A stretch of 64,000 nt of DNA from contig NZ_CP029463.1 in assembly GCF_003148385.1 (NCBI RefSeq), forward strand, positions 992,001 through 1,056,000, in the 5' to 3' direction. The translations under genes and the position numbers were made by a program. Below the pieces are notes generated by a model. That model was not told the DNA's origin. It saw only the letters and a program-made list of their open reading frames with translations, and ran no database searches. How positions within the stretch are numbered: the first letter of the stretch is position 1; each line of letters opens with the position of its first letter. Source of the stretch: Flavobacterium sediminis (lineage in GTDB: Bacteria; Bacteroidota; Bacteroidia; Flavobacteriales; Flavobacteriaceae). Shown one piece after another: positions 1-9,653 of this stretch.

Positions 1-10
1 ACAGGAAATC

Positions 11-979
11 ATGTCAATTTTAATATACGCTGAATCAGCAGAAGGAAAATTTAAAAAAGTGGCTTTAGAGTTAGCATCTTACGCTAAAAATGTAGCCGAT
101 GCTATGGGAACTACAGTTACTGCCGTAACTGTAAATGCAACTGACGTTAGTGATTTAGCAAAATACGGTGTTAGTAAAGTTTTAAAAGTATCAAACGACA
201 AACTAGCTAACTTTAATGCTAAAGCTTATGCCGATGTCATCAAACAAGCGGCTGAAAAAGAAGGAACAAAATTAGTGGTATTATCATCAACGACCGACAG
301 TTTATATTTAGCTCCTATCGTTGCTGTTAATTTAAATGCCGGTTACGCTTCAAATGTAGTTGCATTACCTGTAAGTACTAGTCCGTTCCAAGTAAAGAGA
401 AATGCTTTCTCAAACAAAGCGTTCAACATTACTGAAATTTCAACAGATGTTAAAGTTATCGGCTTAGCTAAAAACTCATTCGGTTTAGCAGAAGGAGCCG
501 TTTCGTTAACAGAAGAAGATTTTGCACCGGCATTAAATGATGCTGATTTTAACATAAAAACGGAAAACGTTGAAAAAGTAACAGGAAAAGTAACTATTGC
601 TGATGCTGAAATCGTTGTTTCTGCCGGTAGAGGATTAAAAGGCCCTGAAAACTGGGGTATGATCGAAGAACTGGCTTCTGTTTTAGGAGCTGCAACAGCT
701 TGTTCAAAACCGGTTTCTGACATCGGATGGAGACCTCACAGTGAACACGTAGGACAAACCGGTAAACCGGTAGCAGCTAACTTATATATTGCTGTAGGTA
801 TTTCAGGTGCTATCCAGCACATTGCCGGGATCAACGCATCAAAAGTAAAAGTAGTAATCAACAACGACCCGGAAGCTCCTTTCTTTAAAGTAGCCGATTA
901 TGGTGTTGTAGGTGATGCTTTTGAAGTTGTACCGAAACTAATTGAAAAATTAAAAGCGTTCAAAGCAAATAACGCATAA
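11..979 (+). CDS. etfA: Electron transfer flavoprotein alpha subunit
   Basis: FAD-binding alpha subunit of the electron transfer flavoprotein heterodimer, a soluble carrier that takes electrons from acyl-CoA dehydrogenases to the quinone pool. The protein is 322 aa, the usual length. The N-terminal half is the adenine-nucleotide-hydrolase-like fold. The C-terminal FAD domain, from about residue 200, shows the family signatures [44 protein letters not shown] and a late [10 protein letters not shown]. The ATG at 11 follows AGGAAATC. etfB is expected just upstream, outside the window. A hairpin terminator follows. Confidence 0.95.
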   Translation: MSILIYAESAEGKFKKVALELASYAKNVADAMGTTVTAVTVNATDVSDLAKYGVSKVLKVSNDKLANFNAKAYADVIKQAAEKEGTKLVVLSSTTDSLYLAPIVAVNLNAGYASNVVALPVSTSPFQVKRNAFSNKAFNITEISTDVKVIGLAKNSFGLAEGAVSLTEEDFAPALNDADFNIKTENVEKVTGKVTIADAEIVVSAGRGLKGPENWGMIEELASVLGAATACSKPVSDIGWRPHSEHVGQTGKPVAANLYIAVGISGAIQHIAGINASKVKVVINNDPEAPFFKVADYGVVGDAFEVVPKLIEKLKAFKANNA

Positions 980-1003
980 TATTTATTTCTAAAACTTTAA
1001 AAT

Positions 1004-1037
1004 AAGAGTTATCTTTGTTAGGATAGCTCTTTTTTTT
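1004..1037 (+). terminator. Rho-independent terminator after etfA
   Basis: A 10-bp stem (AAGAGTTATC pairing with GATAGCTCTT, one G-T wobble) with an 8-nt loop, followed by a run of T. It separates etfA from the next gene. Confidence 0.75.
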
Positions 1038-1090
1038 ATTTTTGACGAATTAATTAGAAGCGTGTTATTTATTTTTTACACTACGGAAGT

Positions 1091-1726
1091 ATGAGTTTAG
1101 TTAAATTAACAATAAAAGGAATTTCGTATAGCCAAACCCAGAATGGTGCTTATGCGCTTATCCTAAATGAAGTGGACGGTGAAAGAAATTTACCTATTGT
1201 TATTGGTGCTTTTGAAGCCCAGTCCATTGCTATTGCACTTGAAAAAGAAATAAAACCTCCCAGACCTTTAACGCACGATCTGTTCAAAAATTTTGCAGAA
1301 CGATTTGATATTGTCGTAAAACAGGTTATCATTCACAAATTAGTAGACGGTGTTTTCTTTTCCAGTATTATTTGTGAACGCGATAAGATTGAAGAAATTA
1401 TCGATGCCCGAACATCTGATGCGATAGCATTAGCTATTAGGTTCGGAGCGCCTATATTTACCTACAAGAACATTTTAGACAAAGCCGGTATTTACCTAAA
1501 AACTAATCTTTCTGAAGAATCAAAAGAAAATGCAGAAAACGAAGAAGAGATTCTGACTACTCCGGAAGCTTTTGGCCTAAATGAAGAAGAAAAACCGGAA
1601 GAAACAGAAAGCCTTAGCAAATACACTTTACAAGAACTTTACGACAAACTAGAAGAAGCTGTTCAAAACGAAGATTATGAAAAAGCAGCTAAAATAAGAG
1701 ATGAGATCTCAAAAAAAGAATCCTAA
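1091..1726 (+). CDS. Bifunctional nuclease family protein (DUF151) with UVR motif
   Basis: DUF151/BFN-domain protein of 211 aa. Residues about 1-135 carry the family core: LPIVIGAFEAQSIAIALE, then RPLTHDLF, then ARTSDAIALAIRFGAPIF. An acidic linker follows. Residues about 175-205 (YDKLEEAVQNEDYEKAAKIRDEI) match the UvrB/UvrC interaction helix pair. Plant and archaeal family members have been reported to have DNase/RNase activity. The role here is inferred only, and the UVR motif suggests a link to repair or to Clp-type partners. It lies 18 bp before the nucleoside transporter, so co-transcription is likely. Confidence 0.85.
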   Translation: MSLVKLTIKGISYSQTQNGAYALILNEVDGERNLPIVIGAFEAQSIAIALEKEIKPPRPLTHDLFKNFAERFDIVVKQVIIHKLVDGVFFSSIICERDKIEEIIDARTSDAIALAIRFGAPIFTYKNILDKAGIYLKTNLSEESKENAENEEEILTTPEAFGLNEEEKPEETESLSKYTLQELYDKLEEAVQNEDYEKAAKIRDEISKKES

Positions 1727-1744
1727 TTAATTCCAGACCTGAAA

Positions 1745-3406
1745 ATGATTAAGAAATTTTATTTCCTTATATTTTTTTGCCTTTTTACCTTAGGCATCTC
1801 TGCTCAACAGCTTGAAAAAAAATGGCAACTGAGCTCTTCCAAAAATGATTATTTAGAGTTAAAGGAAGGAACCTATCAACTTAAACTTTCTTCTGACAGC
1901 ATTTTTCAAAAAGGGGATTATTGGATACAGGACAATTATCTTTTCTTATTTGAGAACGGAGCTGATTCCCCAACCAAACGTTTCTTAATCGAAACCAAAA
2001 CAGACTCTACTTTAACATTAAAAAAAGGAAATGAAGCCTATTCTTTCTTTGCCTCTAACAAAGTGAAGAAAAAAGAGCTTCAACAAGATACAATTATTCC
2101 CAATCAGGGATTAACAACTTCCGGGCTGATTCGAGGAATCATAGGCATGCTTGCTTTATTAGCGATTGCCTTCCTTTTTAGCTCTAACAAAAAAGCAATC
2201 AACTGGAAAACTGTCGGCTTAGGATTATTATCACAATTGATCCTAGCCATTGGCGTATTGAAAATATCTTTTGTAAAATTAGCCTTTGAATACGTCGGGA
2301 ATTTATTTGTCTTAATCTTAGACTTTACTAAAGCCGGTAGCGAATTTTTATTAGGCGGAATGATGAATGTAGAAACCTTTGGTTTTATCTTCATTTTCCA
2401 AGTACTTCCAACTATTATTTTCTTTTCGGCATTAACTTCTCTACTGTTCTATTTGGGAGTTATTCAGATTGTAGTAAAAGGAATGGCTATGGTTTTAACC
2501 AAAATACTTCAGATCTCAGGTGCAGAAAGCCTTTCAGTAGCCGGTAATATTTTCTTAGGACAGACTGAAGCGCCGCTAATGATCAAAGCGTATTTGGAGA
2601 AAATGAACAAAAGTGAGATCCTTTTAGTTATGGTCGGTGGTATGGCCACAGTAGCAGGTGGCGTTTTGGCAGCTTACATTGGTTTCTTAGGAGGAAATGA
2701 TCCTGTACTTCGCCTGGAATTTGCAAAACACTTACTGGCAGCTTCAGTAATGGCAGCTCCCGGAGCTATTGTTATCTCAAAAATGTTATATCCGCAAACC
2801 GAAAGCATCAATACACAAGTTGAAGTTACCAAAGACAAGATCGGCTCTAATATATTAGACGCTATTGCTACAGGAACAACTGAAGGTCTGAAATTAGCGG
2901 CTAACGTTGCAGCCATGCTATTGGTTTTCATTGCATTTATCGCTATGATTAATTATATGCTAGGCTATTTTGGTGATCTTACAGGTTTAAATGATATTAT
3001 TGCCGCTCATACACCATATACTAAGTTTTCACTTGAAACCATCCTAGGAATCATCTTCTCTCCGCTGATGTGGTTAATCGGTGTAGCAAAAGAAGACATG
3101 ATGTTGATGGGGCAATTATTAGGCATAAAATTAGCAGCTTCGGAATTTGTGGGTTACATTCAATTAGCTGAGCTTAAAAATGCAGCAAACGATATACATT
3201 TTACGTATGAGAAGTCTGTAATTATGGCAACATATATGTTGTGTGGTTTTGCTAATTTTGCGTCTATTGGTATTCAGATCGGAGGAATCGGATCTTTAGC
3301 GCCAAACCAACGTAAAACGTTGTCTGAATTCGGATTAAAAGCTGTAATCGGGGGTAGTTTAGCCTCATTACTATCAGCTACTATTGCCGGAATGATTATA
3401 GGATAA
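1745..3406 (+). CDS. NupC/CNT-family nucleoside transporter with periplasmic N-terminal extension
   Basis: Concentrative nucleoside:cation symporter of the inner membrane, 553 aa and longer than the roughly 400-aa enterobacterial NupC. A signal peptide (to about ...LGISAQQ) and a roughly 80-residue beta-rich soluble segment precede the transporter. The membrane core starts near residue 130 and holds the CNT signature NIFLGQTEAPLMIKAYLEKM, followed by a Gly/Ala-rich helix (VGGMATVAGGVLAAYIG). The late NMIxY-like and GFANFASIGIQIGGIG segments also fit CNT. The soluble extension is a Bacteroidota feature of unknown role. It is followed by a short palindromic repeat and thyA, so nucleoside uptake sits next to thymidylate synthesis. 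Confidence 0.88.
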   Translation: MIKKFYFLIFFCLFTLGISAQQLEKKWQLSSSKNDYLELKEGTYQLKLSSDSIFQKGDYWIQDNYLFLFENGADSPTKRFLIETKTDSTLTLKKGNEAYSFFASNKVKKKELQQDTIIPNQGLTTSGLIRGIIGMLALLAIAFLFSSNKKAINWKTVGLGLLSQLILAIGVLKISFVKLAFEYVGNLFVLILDFTKAGSEFLLGGMMNVETFGFIFIFQVLPTIIFFSALTSLLFYLGVIQIVVKGMAMVLTKILQISGAESLSVAGNIFLGQTEAPLMIKAYLEKMNKSEILLVMVGGMATVAGGVLAAYIGFLGGNDPVLRLEFAKHLLAASVMAAPGAIVISKMLYPQTESINTQVEVTKDKIGSNILDAIATGTTEGLKLAANVAAMLLVFIAFIAMINYMLGYFGDLTGLNDIIAAHTPYTKFSLETILGIIFSPLMWLIGVAKEDMMLMGQLLGIKLAASEFVGYIQLAELKNAANDIHFTYEKSVIMATYMLCGFANFASIGIQIGGIGSLAPNQRKTLSEFGLKAVIGGSLASLLSATIAGMIIG

Positions 3407-3415
3407 GCATAACCT

Positions 3416-3477
3416 TGTCATTCCGAACTTGTTTCGGAATCTCGAGAATTAGATGCTGAAATAAATTCAGCATGACA
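3416..3477. repeat. Short dispersed palindromic repeat (MITE/REP-like)
   Basis: A 62-bp intergenic element with inverted ends (TGTCAT...ATGACA). It contains two internal hairpin motifs: TTCCGAACTTGTTTCGGAA, and GATGCTGAAATAAATTCAGCAT. Elements of this look are common between genes in flavobacterial genomes (general knowledge, not searched). It overlaps the upstream candidate start of thyA, which is why the later ATG is preferred. Confidence 0.6.
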
Positions 3478-3492
3478 ATAAAAAAAAAGAAA

Positions 3493-4317
3493 ATGAAACA
3501 ATACCACGACTTAGTAAAGCATGTTTTAGAAAACGGTCACCAAAAAGGCGATAGAACCGGAACCGGAACTATCAGTGTTTTCGGTTACCAAATGCGTTTT
3601 GATTTAAGTGAAGGATTTCCTTTGGTCACTACTAAAAAATTACACCTAAAATCTATTATTTACGAGTTGTTGTGGCTCTTAAAAGGAGAAACCAATATTG
3701 GTTACCTCAAAGAAAACGGCGTAAAAATATGGGACGAATGGGCTGATAAAAATGGCGATTTAGGTCCTATATACGGTCACCAATGGCGTAATTGGAATAG
3801 CGAAGAGATAGACCAAATATCTGAATTGATCGAAACGTTAAAAAACAACCCAAACAGTCGTCGTATGTTGGTTTCTGCATGGAATCCAAGCGTTTTACCG
3901 GATACTTCTGTTTCTTTTGCTGAAAATGTTGCCAATCAAAAAGCAGCTTTACCTCCATGTCATGCATTCTTTCAATTTTATGTCGCTGATGGAAAATTAA
4001 GCTGTCAATTGTATCAAAGAAGTGCTGATATTTTCTTAGGAGTACCGTTTAACATTGCATCTTATGCTTTATTAACCATGATGATTGCTCAGGTATGCGA
4101 TCTGCAGCTTGGAGATTTTGTTCACACTTTCGGAGATGCTCATATTTACAACAACCACATTGAGCAGTTAAACCTACAATTATCAAGAGAATGCAGACCG
4201 TTACCGACCATGAAGCTGAATCCTGAGATCAAAAATATTTTTGATTTTACGTATGAGGATTTCACATTGGAAGGTTATGATCCGCACCCACACATTAAAG
4301 GTCAAGTTGCTGTTTAA
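3493..4317 (+). CDS. thyA: Thymidylate synthase
   Basis: Makes dTMP from dUMP using methylene-tetrahydrofolate, in the cytoplasm. The protein is 274 aa from the ATG at 3493. An in-frame ATG at 3472 lies inside the palindromic repeat and would add a lysine-rich leader, so it is rejected. Family motifs are [11 protein letters not shown], the NSRRM arginine pair, the catalytic cysteine in [13 protein letters not shown], and [20 protein letters not shown]. The folA ATG begins 2 nt after the stop codon, giving the classic thyA-folA pair in which DHFR recycles the dihydrofolate made here. Confidence 0.97.
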   Translation: MKQYHDLVKHVLENGHQKGDRTGTGTISVFGYQMRFDLSEGFPLVTTKKLHLKSIIYELLWLLKGETNIGYLKENGVKIWDEWADKNGDLGPIYGHQWRNWNSEEIDQISELIETLKNNPNSRRMLVSAWNPSVLPDTSVSFAENVANQKAALPPCHAFFQFYVADGKLSCQLYQRSADIFLGVPFNIASYALLTMMIAQVCDLQLGDFVHTFGDAHIYNNHIEQLNLQLSRECRPLPTMKLNPEIKNIFDFTYEDFTLEGYDPHPHIKGQVAV

Positions 4318-4318
4318 C

Positions 4319-4822
4319 ATGAGGGAGATAATTATTATAGCTGCTGCTGCTGAAAACAATGCCTTAGGAAAAGACAATACTTTGGTGTGGCATTTACCGG
4401 ATGATTTTAAGCGTTTTAAAGCCTTAACTTCGGAACATTATATTATCATGGGAAGAAAAACCTTCGAAAGTTTCCCAAAGCCATTACCAAACCGCACACA
4501 TATCATTATTACACGCCAAAAGAACTATAAAGTTCCTAAAGGTTGTTTAGTTGTTTCTTCAATTGAAGAAGCCATATCAGTCTGTCCTCAAGAAGAAAAT
4601 TTATTCATCATCGGGGGAGGCGAAATCTACAAACAATCTATGTTAGTGGCTACTAAAATAGAATTAACCAGAGTTCATACAGAAGTGGAAGCCGATACTT
4701 TTTTCCCGGAAATCAAATCGGAAGATTGGAAACTTGTCGAAGAAAGCTTTCATCCCTCTGATGAAAAACATTCATTCCCCTTTACCTTTTTAACCTATGT
4801 AAAAAGAGATTTGTCTGAATAA
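4319..4822 (+). CDS. folA: Dihydrofolate reductase
   Basis: NADPH-dependent reduction of dihydrofolate to tetrahydrofolate. The ATG at 4319 gives 167 aa beginning with the beta strand REIIIIAAAAENNALG; longer forms would run through thyA. DHFR motifs are VWHLPDDFKRFKALT (acidic active-site region), IIMGRKTFESFPKPLPNR and FIIGGGEIYKQ. It is translationally coupled to thyA, with its start 2 nt after the thyA stop. Confidence 0.96.
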   Translation: MREIIIIAAAAENNALGKDNTLVWHLPDDFKRFKALTSEHYIIMGRKTFESFPKPLPNRTHIIITRQKNYKVPKGCLVVSSIEEAISVCPQEENLFIIGGGEIYKQSMLVATKIELTRVHTEVEADTFFPEIKSEDWKLVEESFHPSDEKHSFPFTFLTYVKRDLSE

Positions 4823-4836
4823 AATTTGTACTTTTG
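4811..4836 (+). promoter_or_regulatory. Candidate promoter of ubiE/menG
   Basis: The -7 element TACTTTTG (4829-4836) fits the Bacteroidota TAnnTTTG consensus and lies 22 nt before the ubiE ATG. A TTG at 4811-4813 could be the -33 element, but its 15-nt spacing is short, so only the -7 box is well supported. Confidence 0.4.
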
Positions 4837-4858
4837 CTTCCCACTAATTTGATATAGA

Positions 4859-5590
4859 ATGTCTAAAAATATTACGCCATATAAAGATTCACAATTGGGT
4901 AAAAAAGAGCAAGTTGCCCAAATGTTTGATACTATTTCCGAAAATTACGATGGTTTAAACCGGGTTATTTCTTTTGGAATTGACATCAAATGGCGTAAAA
5001 AAGTATTGCAATTAGTTGCCGACAAAAAGCCACAAACTGTTTTAGACATTGCAACGGGAACCGGAGATCTTGCTATTTTAATGACCAAAACTTCCGCTAC
5101 AGAAATCGTTGGTTTAGACATTTCTGCCGGAATGCTTGAAGTAGGAAAACAAAAAATAAAAGCCCAAAATCTGGATCATAAAATTAAAATGGTTTTAGGA
5201 GATAGTGAAAACATTCCTTATCCGGATAACTATTTTGATGCCATTACAGTTGCTTTCGGTGTTCGCAATTTTGAAACCCTAGAAAAAGGTCTGGCTGAAA
5301 TTTTAAGAGTCTTAAAACCGGGTGGAATTTTTGTAATTTTGGAAACTTCCGTTCCTACAAGATTCCCATACAAACAAGGTTATGCCTTTTATTCCAAATA
5401 TATCTTACCTACTATTGGAAAATTGTTCTCAAAAGACAAAGTGGCTTACCAATATCTATCTGATTCTGCAAATATTTTCCCTTTCGGAGAGGCATTGAAC
5501 AATATTTTGCGAAAAATCGGGTTTATAGAGGTAAAACACTTGCCGCAAACTTTTGGTGTGGCAACTATTTATCAAGCTTCTAAAAAGTAG
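4859..5590 (+). CDS. ubiE: Demethylmenaquinone methyltransferase (UbiE/MenG)
   Basis: SAM-dependent C-methylation of demethylmenaquinone, the last step of menaquinone synthesis, which is the expected quinone in Flavobacteriaceae. It is 243 aa. The SAM-binding motif I is VLDIATGTGDLAI, followed by GLDISAGMLEVGK, the family signature YPDNYFDAITVAFGVRNFE, and RVLKPGGIFVILE. The FAKVAYQYLSDS-like C-terminal region (KDKVAYQYLSDSANIFP) fits UbiE. The next gene starts 1 nt after its stop. Confidence 0.95.
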   Translation: MSKNITPYKDSQLGKKEQVAQMFDTISENYDGLNRVISFGIDIKWRKKVLQLVADKKPQTVLDIATGTGDLAILMTKTSATEIVGLDISAGMLEVGKQKIKAQNLDHKIKMVLGDSENIPYPDNYFDAITVAFGVRNFETLEKGLAEILRVLKPGGIFVILETSVPTRFPYKQGYAFYSKYILPTIGKLFSKDKVAYQYLSDSANIFPFGEALNNILRKIGFIEVKHLPQTFGVATIYQASKK

Positions 5591-5591
5591 T

Positions 5592-6284
5592 ATGAAAAAG
5601 ATTCTAATTCTATTCTTAATCAGTATTTCTTCTTACGGGCAATTTAAAATGTTCGGCAGAGATCCTCTTATCAATAAAGAAAACTTTGATAAGCAACGTG
5701 TGCATTGGGGATATTTCTTAGGGTTCAACAGCTTAGATTTTAAATTTGATTACTTATCCGTTACCGAAGACATTCAGGTAAACTCCACTATCGGATTTAA
5801 TGTAGGACTCATAGGAAATCTTCGCCTGAGCGATCATTTTGATTTTCGTTTTGAGCCGGGGCTTTATATTACACAACGCAATTTAACTTATCCTACTATT
5901 GAGGATCCGATCGAGAGGTTTCGCGAAGTAAAATCAACCTATATTTTCTTTCCTGCCTTATTAAAATTTTCTTCAAAAAGAACAGGCAACATCAAACCTT
6001 ATTTGATCGGAGGTTTATCTACAGCTTTAAACTTAGGGAGTTTAGCCAAATCACCTGAAGACAATTATAATCGTAAATTCAGAATGACCAATTGGTCTAG
6101 CTTTTACGAAATAGGTTTCGGAATTGATGTTTATTTTGAATACTTTAAATTTTCGCCATCTATTCGCGGAGTGTTCAGCACTAAAGACGAATTAATCCGT
6201 GACAATAACCCAAACAGCCCGTGGACAGGAAACGTTCAATCCATGAAAACACGCGGGATCTTCATTAACTTCGCATTTCACTAA
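5592..6284 (+). CDS. porT: PorT/SprT-like outer membrane beta-barrel protein (type IX secretion)
   Basis: A 230-aa protein from the ATG at 5592, one base after the ubiE stop. The signal peptide is MKKILILFLISISSYGQ. Alternating hydrophobic strands predict an eight-strand outer membrane barrel (FDFRFEPGLYITQRNL, FFPALLKFSSKR, FYEIGFGIDVYFEYFKFSPSIR). PorT/SprT is a type IX secretion component, and in flavobacteria it commonly follows ubiE and precedes an SPOUT methyltransferase, as here. The symbol rests on that gene order and the barrel pattern, since PorT itself has few fixed motifs. Substrates encoded nearby include the metalloprotease at 18,995. Confidence 0.75.
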   Translation: MKKILILFLISISSYGQFKMFGRDPLINKENFDKQRVHWGYFLGFNSLDFKFDYLSVTEDIQVNSTIGFNVGLIGNLRLSDHFDFRFEPGLYITQRNLTYPTIEDPIERFREVKSTYIFFPALLKFSSKRTGNIKPYLIGGLSTALNLGSLAKSPEDNYNRKFRMTNWSSFYEIGFGIDVYFEYFKFSPSIRGVFSTKDELIRDNNPNSPWTGNVQSMKTRGIFINFAFH

Positions 6285-7009
6285 TTTCGTCTGAATTCGC
6301 TCAATGTAATTGCCGTAGCTGTAGCTACATTCAGACTTTCAGTTTTTTGAATATTCCCGAAACGAGGAATCGCAATTCTCTTTGTTACCGCTAGTTCTAC
6401 TTCCGGTGAAATTCCGTTTGCTTCATTCCCCATCACAACAACAGCATCTTCAGGCAATTTTTCAGCATAAATAGTAGCTCCGTCCATGAAAGTACCATAA
6501 ACAGGTAACTTTGTTTCCTTTAAAAAAGGGATCAGATCCTCATAGATCACTTTTACCCTGCTAATCGACCCCATAGTAGACTGGATTACTTTAGGATTAT
6601 ATACATCAACAGTCTCTTTGGAGCACAATAATGTTTCCACTCCAAACCAATCGCATAACCTAATAATTGTACCCAAGTTTCCCGGATCTCTGATATCGTC
6701 TAAGGCAACTATTAATCCTTTAGCCTCAAAAGAAGCATGAACAGGTATTTTAAAAACAGCCAAACATTCATTAGGTGTAACCAAAGCACTTATTTTTTTT
6801 AATTCCGTTTCAGAAATGGCACATATCTTGCTCTGATTAACCTGAGAAAACAGTCCTTCTTGAGTTGTATAAATCTGTACTAATTCAAATTGAGCATCAA
6901 GAAACTCATCTATTACTTTTTTAGTCTCTGCAAAAAATAATTGATGTTGATTTCTATATTTTTTTTGCTGTAAACTCGTTATAAGTTTAATTTGGTTTTT
7001 ACTAACCAT
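6281..7009 (-). CDS. TrmH/SpoU-family RNA 2'-O-methyltransferase
   Basis: SAM-dependent ribose methyltransferase of tRNA or rRNA, 242 aa. An N-terminal substrate-binding domain (residues 1-90) precedes the SPOUT knot with its three signatures: LDDIRDPGNLGTIIRLCDWF (motif 1), VVMGNEANGIS (motif 2) and IPRFGNIQKTESLNVATATA (motif 3). The exact target cannot be read from the sequence; RlmB- or TrmH-like roles are possible. It is convergent with the porT-like gene (stops overlap by 4 nt) and divergent from the BamA-family gene. Confidence 0.9.
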   Translation of the reverse strand: MVSKNQIKLITSLQQKKYRNQHQLFFAETKKVIDEFLDAQFELVQIYTTQEGLFSQVNQSKICAISETELKKISALVTPNECLAVFKIPVHASFEAKGLIVALDDIRDPGNLGTIIRLCDWFGVETLLCSKETVDVYNPKVIQSTMGSISRVKVIYEDLIPFLKETKLPVYGTFMDGATIYAEKLPEDAVVVMGNEANGISPEVELAVTKRIAIPRFGNIQKTESLNVATATAITLSEFRRN

Positions 7010-7025
7010 AAAAGTTGTATTTTTG
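6992..7025 (+). promoter_or_regulatory. Promoter of the TamL-like gene
   Basis: TTG (6992-6994) and TATTTTTG (7018-7025) with a 23-nt spacer match the Bacteroidota -33/-7 pattern. Transcription would begin about 15 nt before the TTG start codon at 7046. Confidence 0.55.
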
Positions 7026-7045
7026 ACTAATTATATAATGCTATT

Positions 7046-9607
7046 TTGAAAAAAAGTTTCCCAAAAATACTATTATTATTCGGAATAGGACTTGGTTTTT
7101 ATTCGTGTTCCATCACAAAAAAAGTTCCGGAAGGACAACAGCTCCTGACTAAAAACACCATTTTAGTTAATGACACCGTTAAAAAGGATGAGATTCTGGA
7201 AAATTTTTATTACCAAAAACCAAACGGAAAGTTTTTCGGTTACCCATTGCGTTTGGCTATGTACAACATGGCAAAAGACAATCCGGATTCATTATACTAT
7301 GACTGGTTAAGCCGCAAACCAAACCGTAGAGAGCGTCTGGCTAAATTACTTTCTGACAAACAAGTAGATCGCTTAAGTCAATCTTTTTTAGTTTCCGGAC
7401 TGAGTAACTTTCTTAAAAATACAGGACAGGCTCCAGTAATTATCAACGATAAAAAGATAAAAAGTACCCGTAATAAACTTAAAGCCTACTACAATTATAA
7501 TTTAGGGTATTTTAAAGCCGATGTGCAAACGCAAATAGATTCTTCAGGTCCCAAAAAAGGTCAGGTCACTTACAAGATCACAACCGGAAAAGCATCCGTT
7601 CTCGATACTATTTCACATAGAATTGAAACCCCGGAACTGGAAAAACTATTTACAGATATCGAGCAAGAGTCCTTGCTCAAAAAAGGAGATGTCTTTAATT
7701 CTCAAAATTTCTTAAGTGAAAGATCGCGTATCACTAATTATTTCAGAAACCATGGAGTATATCATTTTCAGGTAAACAATGTAAAATATGACATTGATAC
7801 CTTAAACCCGAATTACAAAGTGAATGTTGTCGTTGACATTGAGGATCGAAGCGTTAAAAAGGGAGACACTCTGATCAAAACCCCTTTTAAAATTTACAAG
7901 ATCAGTCAGGTTAATGTTTTCACATCCAATTCTTCCAGAAAAGAAACCGATCAAATAAAAGATAGTGTTTTCTACAAAAAGTACAACATATATAGCTCCG
8001 GAAAATTAAATTATAGGCCTAAAGCTCTAACTGATGCTATCTTTATTGAAAAAGGAGACTATTTCAGTGACGACAAAAAATCGTTAACCTCACAGTCTAT
8101 AAGTAATCTCAAAGTGTTTAATTTTCCAACCATAGAATACGTTGAAGACAGTCTGAGTGTAGACAATGACGGTTTAATTGCTAATATTTATTTAGTCCCG
8201 AAAAAAAAATACAACCTCAACTTTTCAACCGACTTTACTCATTCTAATATTCAGGATTTTGGTATTTCTGGTAATTTATCTTTAATGTTCCGAAACATTT
8301 TTAAAGGAGCAGAAATTCTGGAAATTTCAGGAAGAGGAAATATCGGATCTTCAAGAGACTTAGCCAACCCGAACAACACCTTTTTTAACATTTCGGAATA
8401 CGGTGGCGACATGAAGCTGAGTTTTCCCCGTATCTTCTTTCCTATCAACACCCAAAAGATCATTAAAAAAGAAATGCTTCCTACAACTCAAGTTTCCGTT
8501 GGTTTTTCAAGTCAACGAAATATTGGTTTAGACAAAGAGAGTGTATCAGGAAGTTTAAATTACAACTGGAAAACCAACAACCAAAGAAACAACTTTAAGC
8601 TTGAGCTTTTAGGTGTTAATTATGTCAGAAACTTAAATGTTGGCAATTACTTTAATGTCTACAGAACTTCCTATAATAGCCTGAATGAATTTGCGGCGAT
8701 CTATGGCACTGCTCCGGCAAACCTTGACGAATATGGTAATCTAACCAGCGAAGGAGCTGTCAATTTTATGGCTGAAGCATTAAGCGGAAGTTATTTATCA
8801 CCACAAGATGCGGATTTCAAATCGATTTTAAGTATTTCCGAACGATATGTCCGTTTGATTGAAGACAACCTGATCGTTTCTTCGAGTTTTACGTTCAGCA
8901 GAACTACAAAGAACAACATTACTGATAAGAATTATTACAATTTCAGAACAAAACTTGAATCTGCCGGTAATCTTCTGCGATTACTCGCAAATAGTTTTAG
9001 CAATTCAGACCAAACCAGTGCTGCCGGAAACCAAAAAGTTTTTGGTATTGAATATGCTCAATATGCCAAAGGCGAAGTAGAATACATCAAACACTGGGAT
9101 CTGGGACGCAAAAAAAGTATTGCAATACGCTCTTTTGCCGGTATTGCTATCCCATATGGAAACGGAACGTCAATTCCTTTCTCCCGAAGTTATTTCGGTG
9201 GTGGATCAAATGATAACAGAGGTTGGCAAGCCTATAGCTTAGGTCCCGGAAGGAGTTCCAGCATATTAGACTTCAATGAAGCCAACATGAAATTGGCATT
9301 TAGTGCCGAATATCGCTTTAATTTCTTTGGAAATTTAGATGGTGCTTTATTCTCAGATATGGGAAACATTTGGAATGTATTTGACAATGTGGAAAATAAA
9401 GATTTTACCTTTAACGGTCTTAAATCATTTGAAGATCTGGCGGTAGGATCCGGTATCGGTTTCCGATATGATTTTAGCTTTTTTGTTTTCAGGATCGATT
9501 TAGGATATAAAACTTATGATCCTTCAAGAGAGATGAGTGACCGTTGGCTTAAAGGCATCAATTTCAGTAAAACTGTTTTAAATTTTGGTATTAATTATCC
9601 TTTCTAA
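7046..9607 (+). CDS. BamA/TamA-family outer membrane lipoprotein (TamL-like)
   Basis: An 853-aa Omp85-superfamily protein. The start is TTG; no in-frame ATG is available before the signal sequence. The signal peptide ends in a lipobox-like GFYSC, so the mature protein is probably lipidated. Residues about 25-400 fit POTRA-like repeats. The C-terminal half is a 16-strand bacterial surface antigen barrel, with the YFGGGSNDNRGW loop motif and a terminal aromatic residue (...NFGINYPF). A lipidated TamA homologue is known in Bacteroidota as TamL. It normally works with TamB, which is not in the window. Alternative: a general BamA paralogue. Confidence 0.82.
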   Translation: MKKSFPKILLLFGIGLGFYSCSITKKVPEGQQLLTKNTILVNDTVKKDEILENFYYQKPNGKFFGYPLRLAMYNMAKDNPDSLYYDWLSRKPNRRERLAKLLSDKQVDRLSQSFLVSGLSNFLKNTGQAPVIINDKKIKSTRNKLKAYYNYNLGYFKADVQTQIDSSGPKKGQVTYKITTGKASVLDTISHRIETPELEKLFTDIEQESLLKKGDVFNSQNFLSERSRITNYFRNHGVYHFQVNNVKYDIDTLNPNYKVNVVVDIEDRSVKKGDTLIKTPFKIYKISQVNVFTSNSSRKETDQIKDSVFYKKYNIYSSGKLNYRPKALTDAIFIEKGDYFSDDKKSLTSQSISNLKVFNFPTIEYVEDSLSVDNDGLIANIYLVPKKKYNLNFSTDFTHSNIQDFGISGNLSLMFRNIFKGAEILEISGRGNIGSSRDLANPNNTFFNISEYGGDMKLSFPRIFFPINTQKIIKKEMLPTTQVSVGFSSQRNIGLDKESVSGSLNYNWKTNNQRNNFKLELLGVNYVRNLNVGNYFNVYRTSYNSLNEFAAIYGTAPANLDEYGNLTSEGAVNFMAEALSGSYLSPQDADFKSILSISERYVRLIEDNLIVSSSFTFSRTTKNNITDKNYYNFRTKLESAGNLLRLLANSFSNSDQTSAAGNQKVFGIEYAQYAKGEVEYIKHWDLGRKKSIAIRSFAGIAIPYGNGTSIPFSRSYFGGGSNDNRGWQAYSLGPGRSSSILDFNEANMKLAFSAEYRFNFFGNLDGALFSDMGNIWNVFDNVENKDFTFNGLKSFEDLAVGSGIGFRYDFSFFVFRIDLGYKTYDPSREMSDRWLKGINFSKTVLNFGINYPF

Positions 9608-9653
9608 TTTAGATTTTATTAATTTTGCTTATTAATCATAAACCAACAAAACT

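Noticed and set aside
3472..3492. Upstream ATG for thyA
   Set aside because: It lies in the terminal repeat of the palindromic element and would encode a lysine run absent from the family; the ATG at 3493 fits.
7038..7046. ATG start for the BamA-family gene at 7038
   Set aside because: That ATG is in another frame and stops after three codons; the TTG at 7046 opens the signal peptide.
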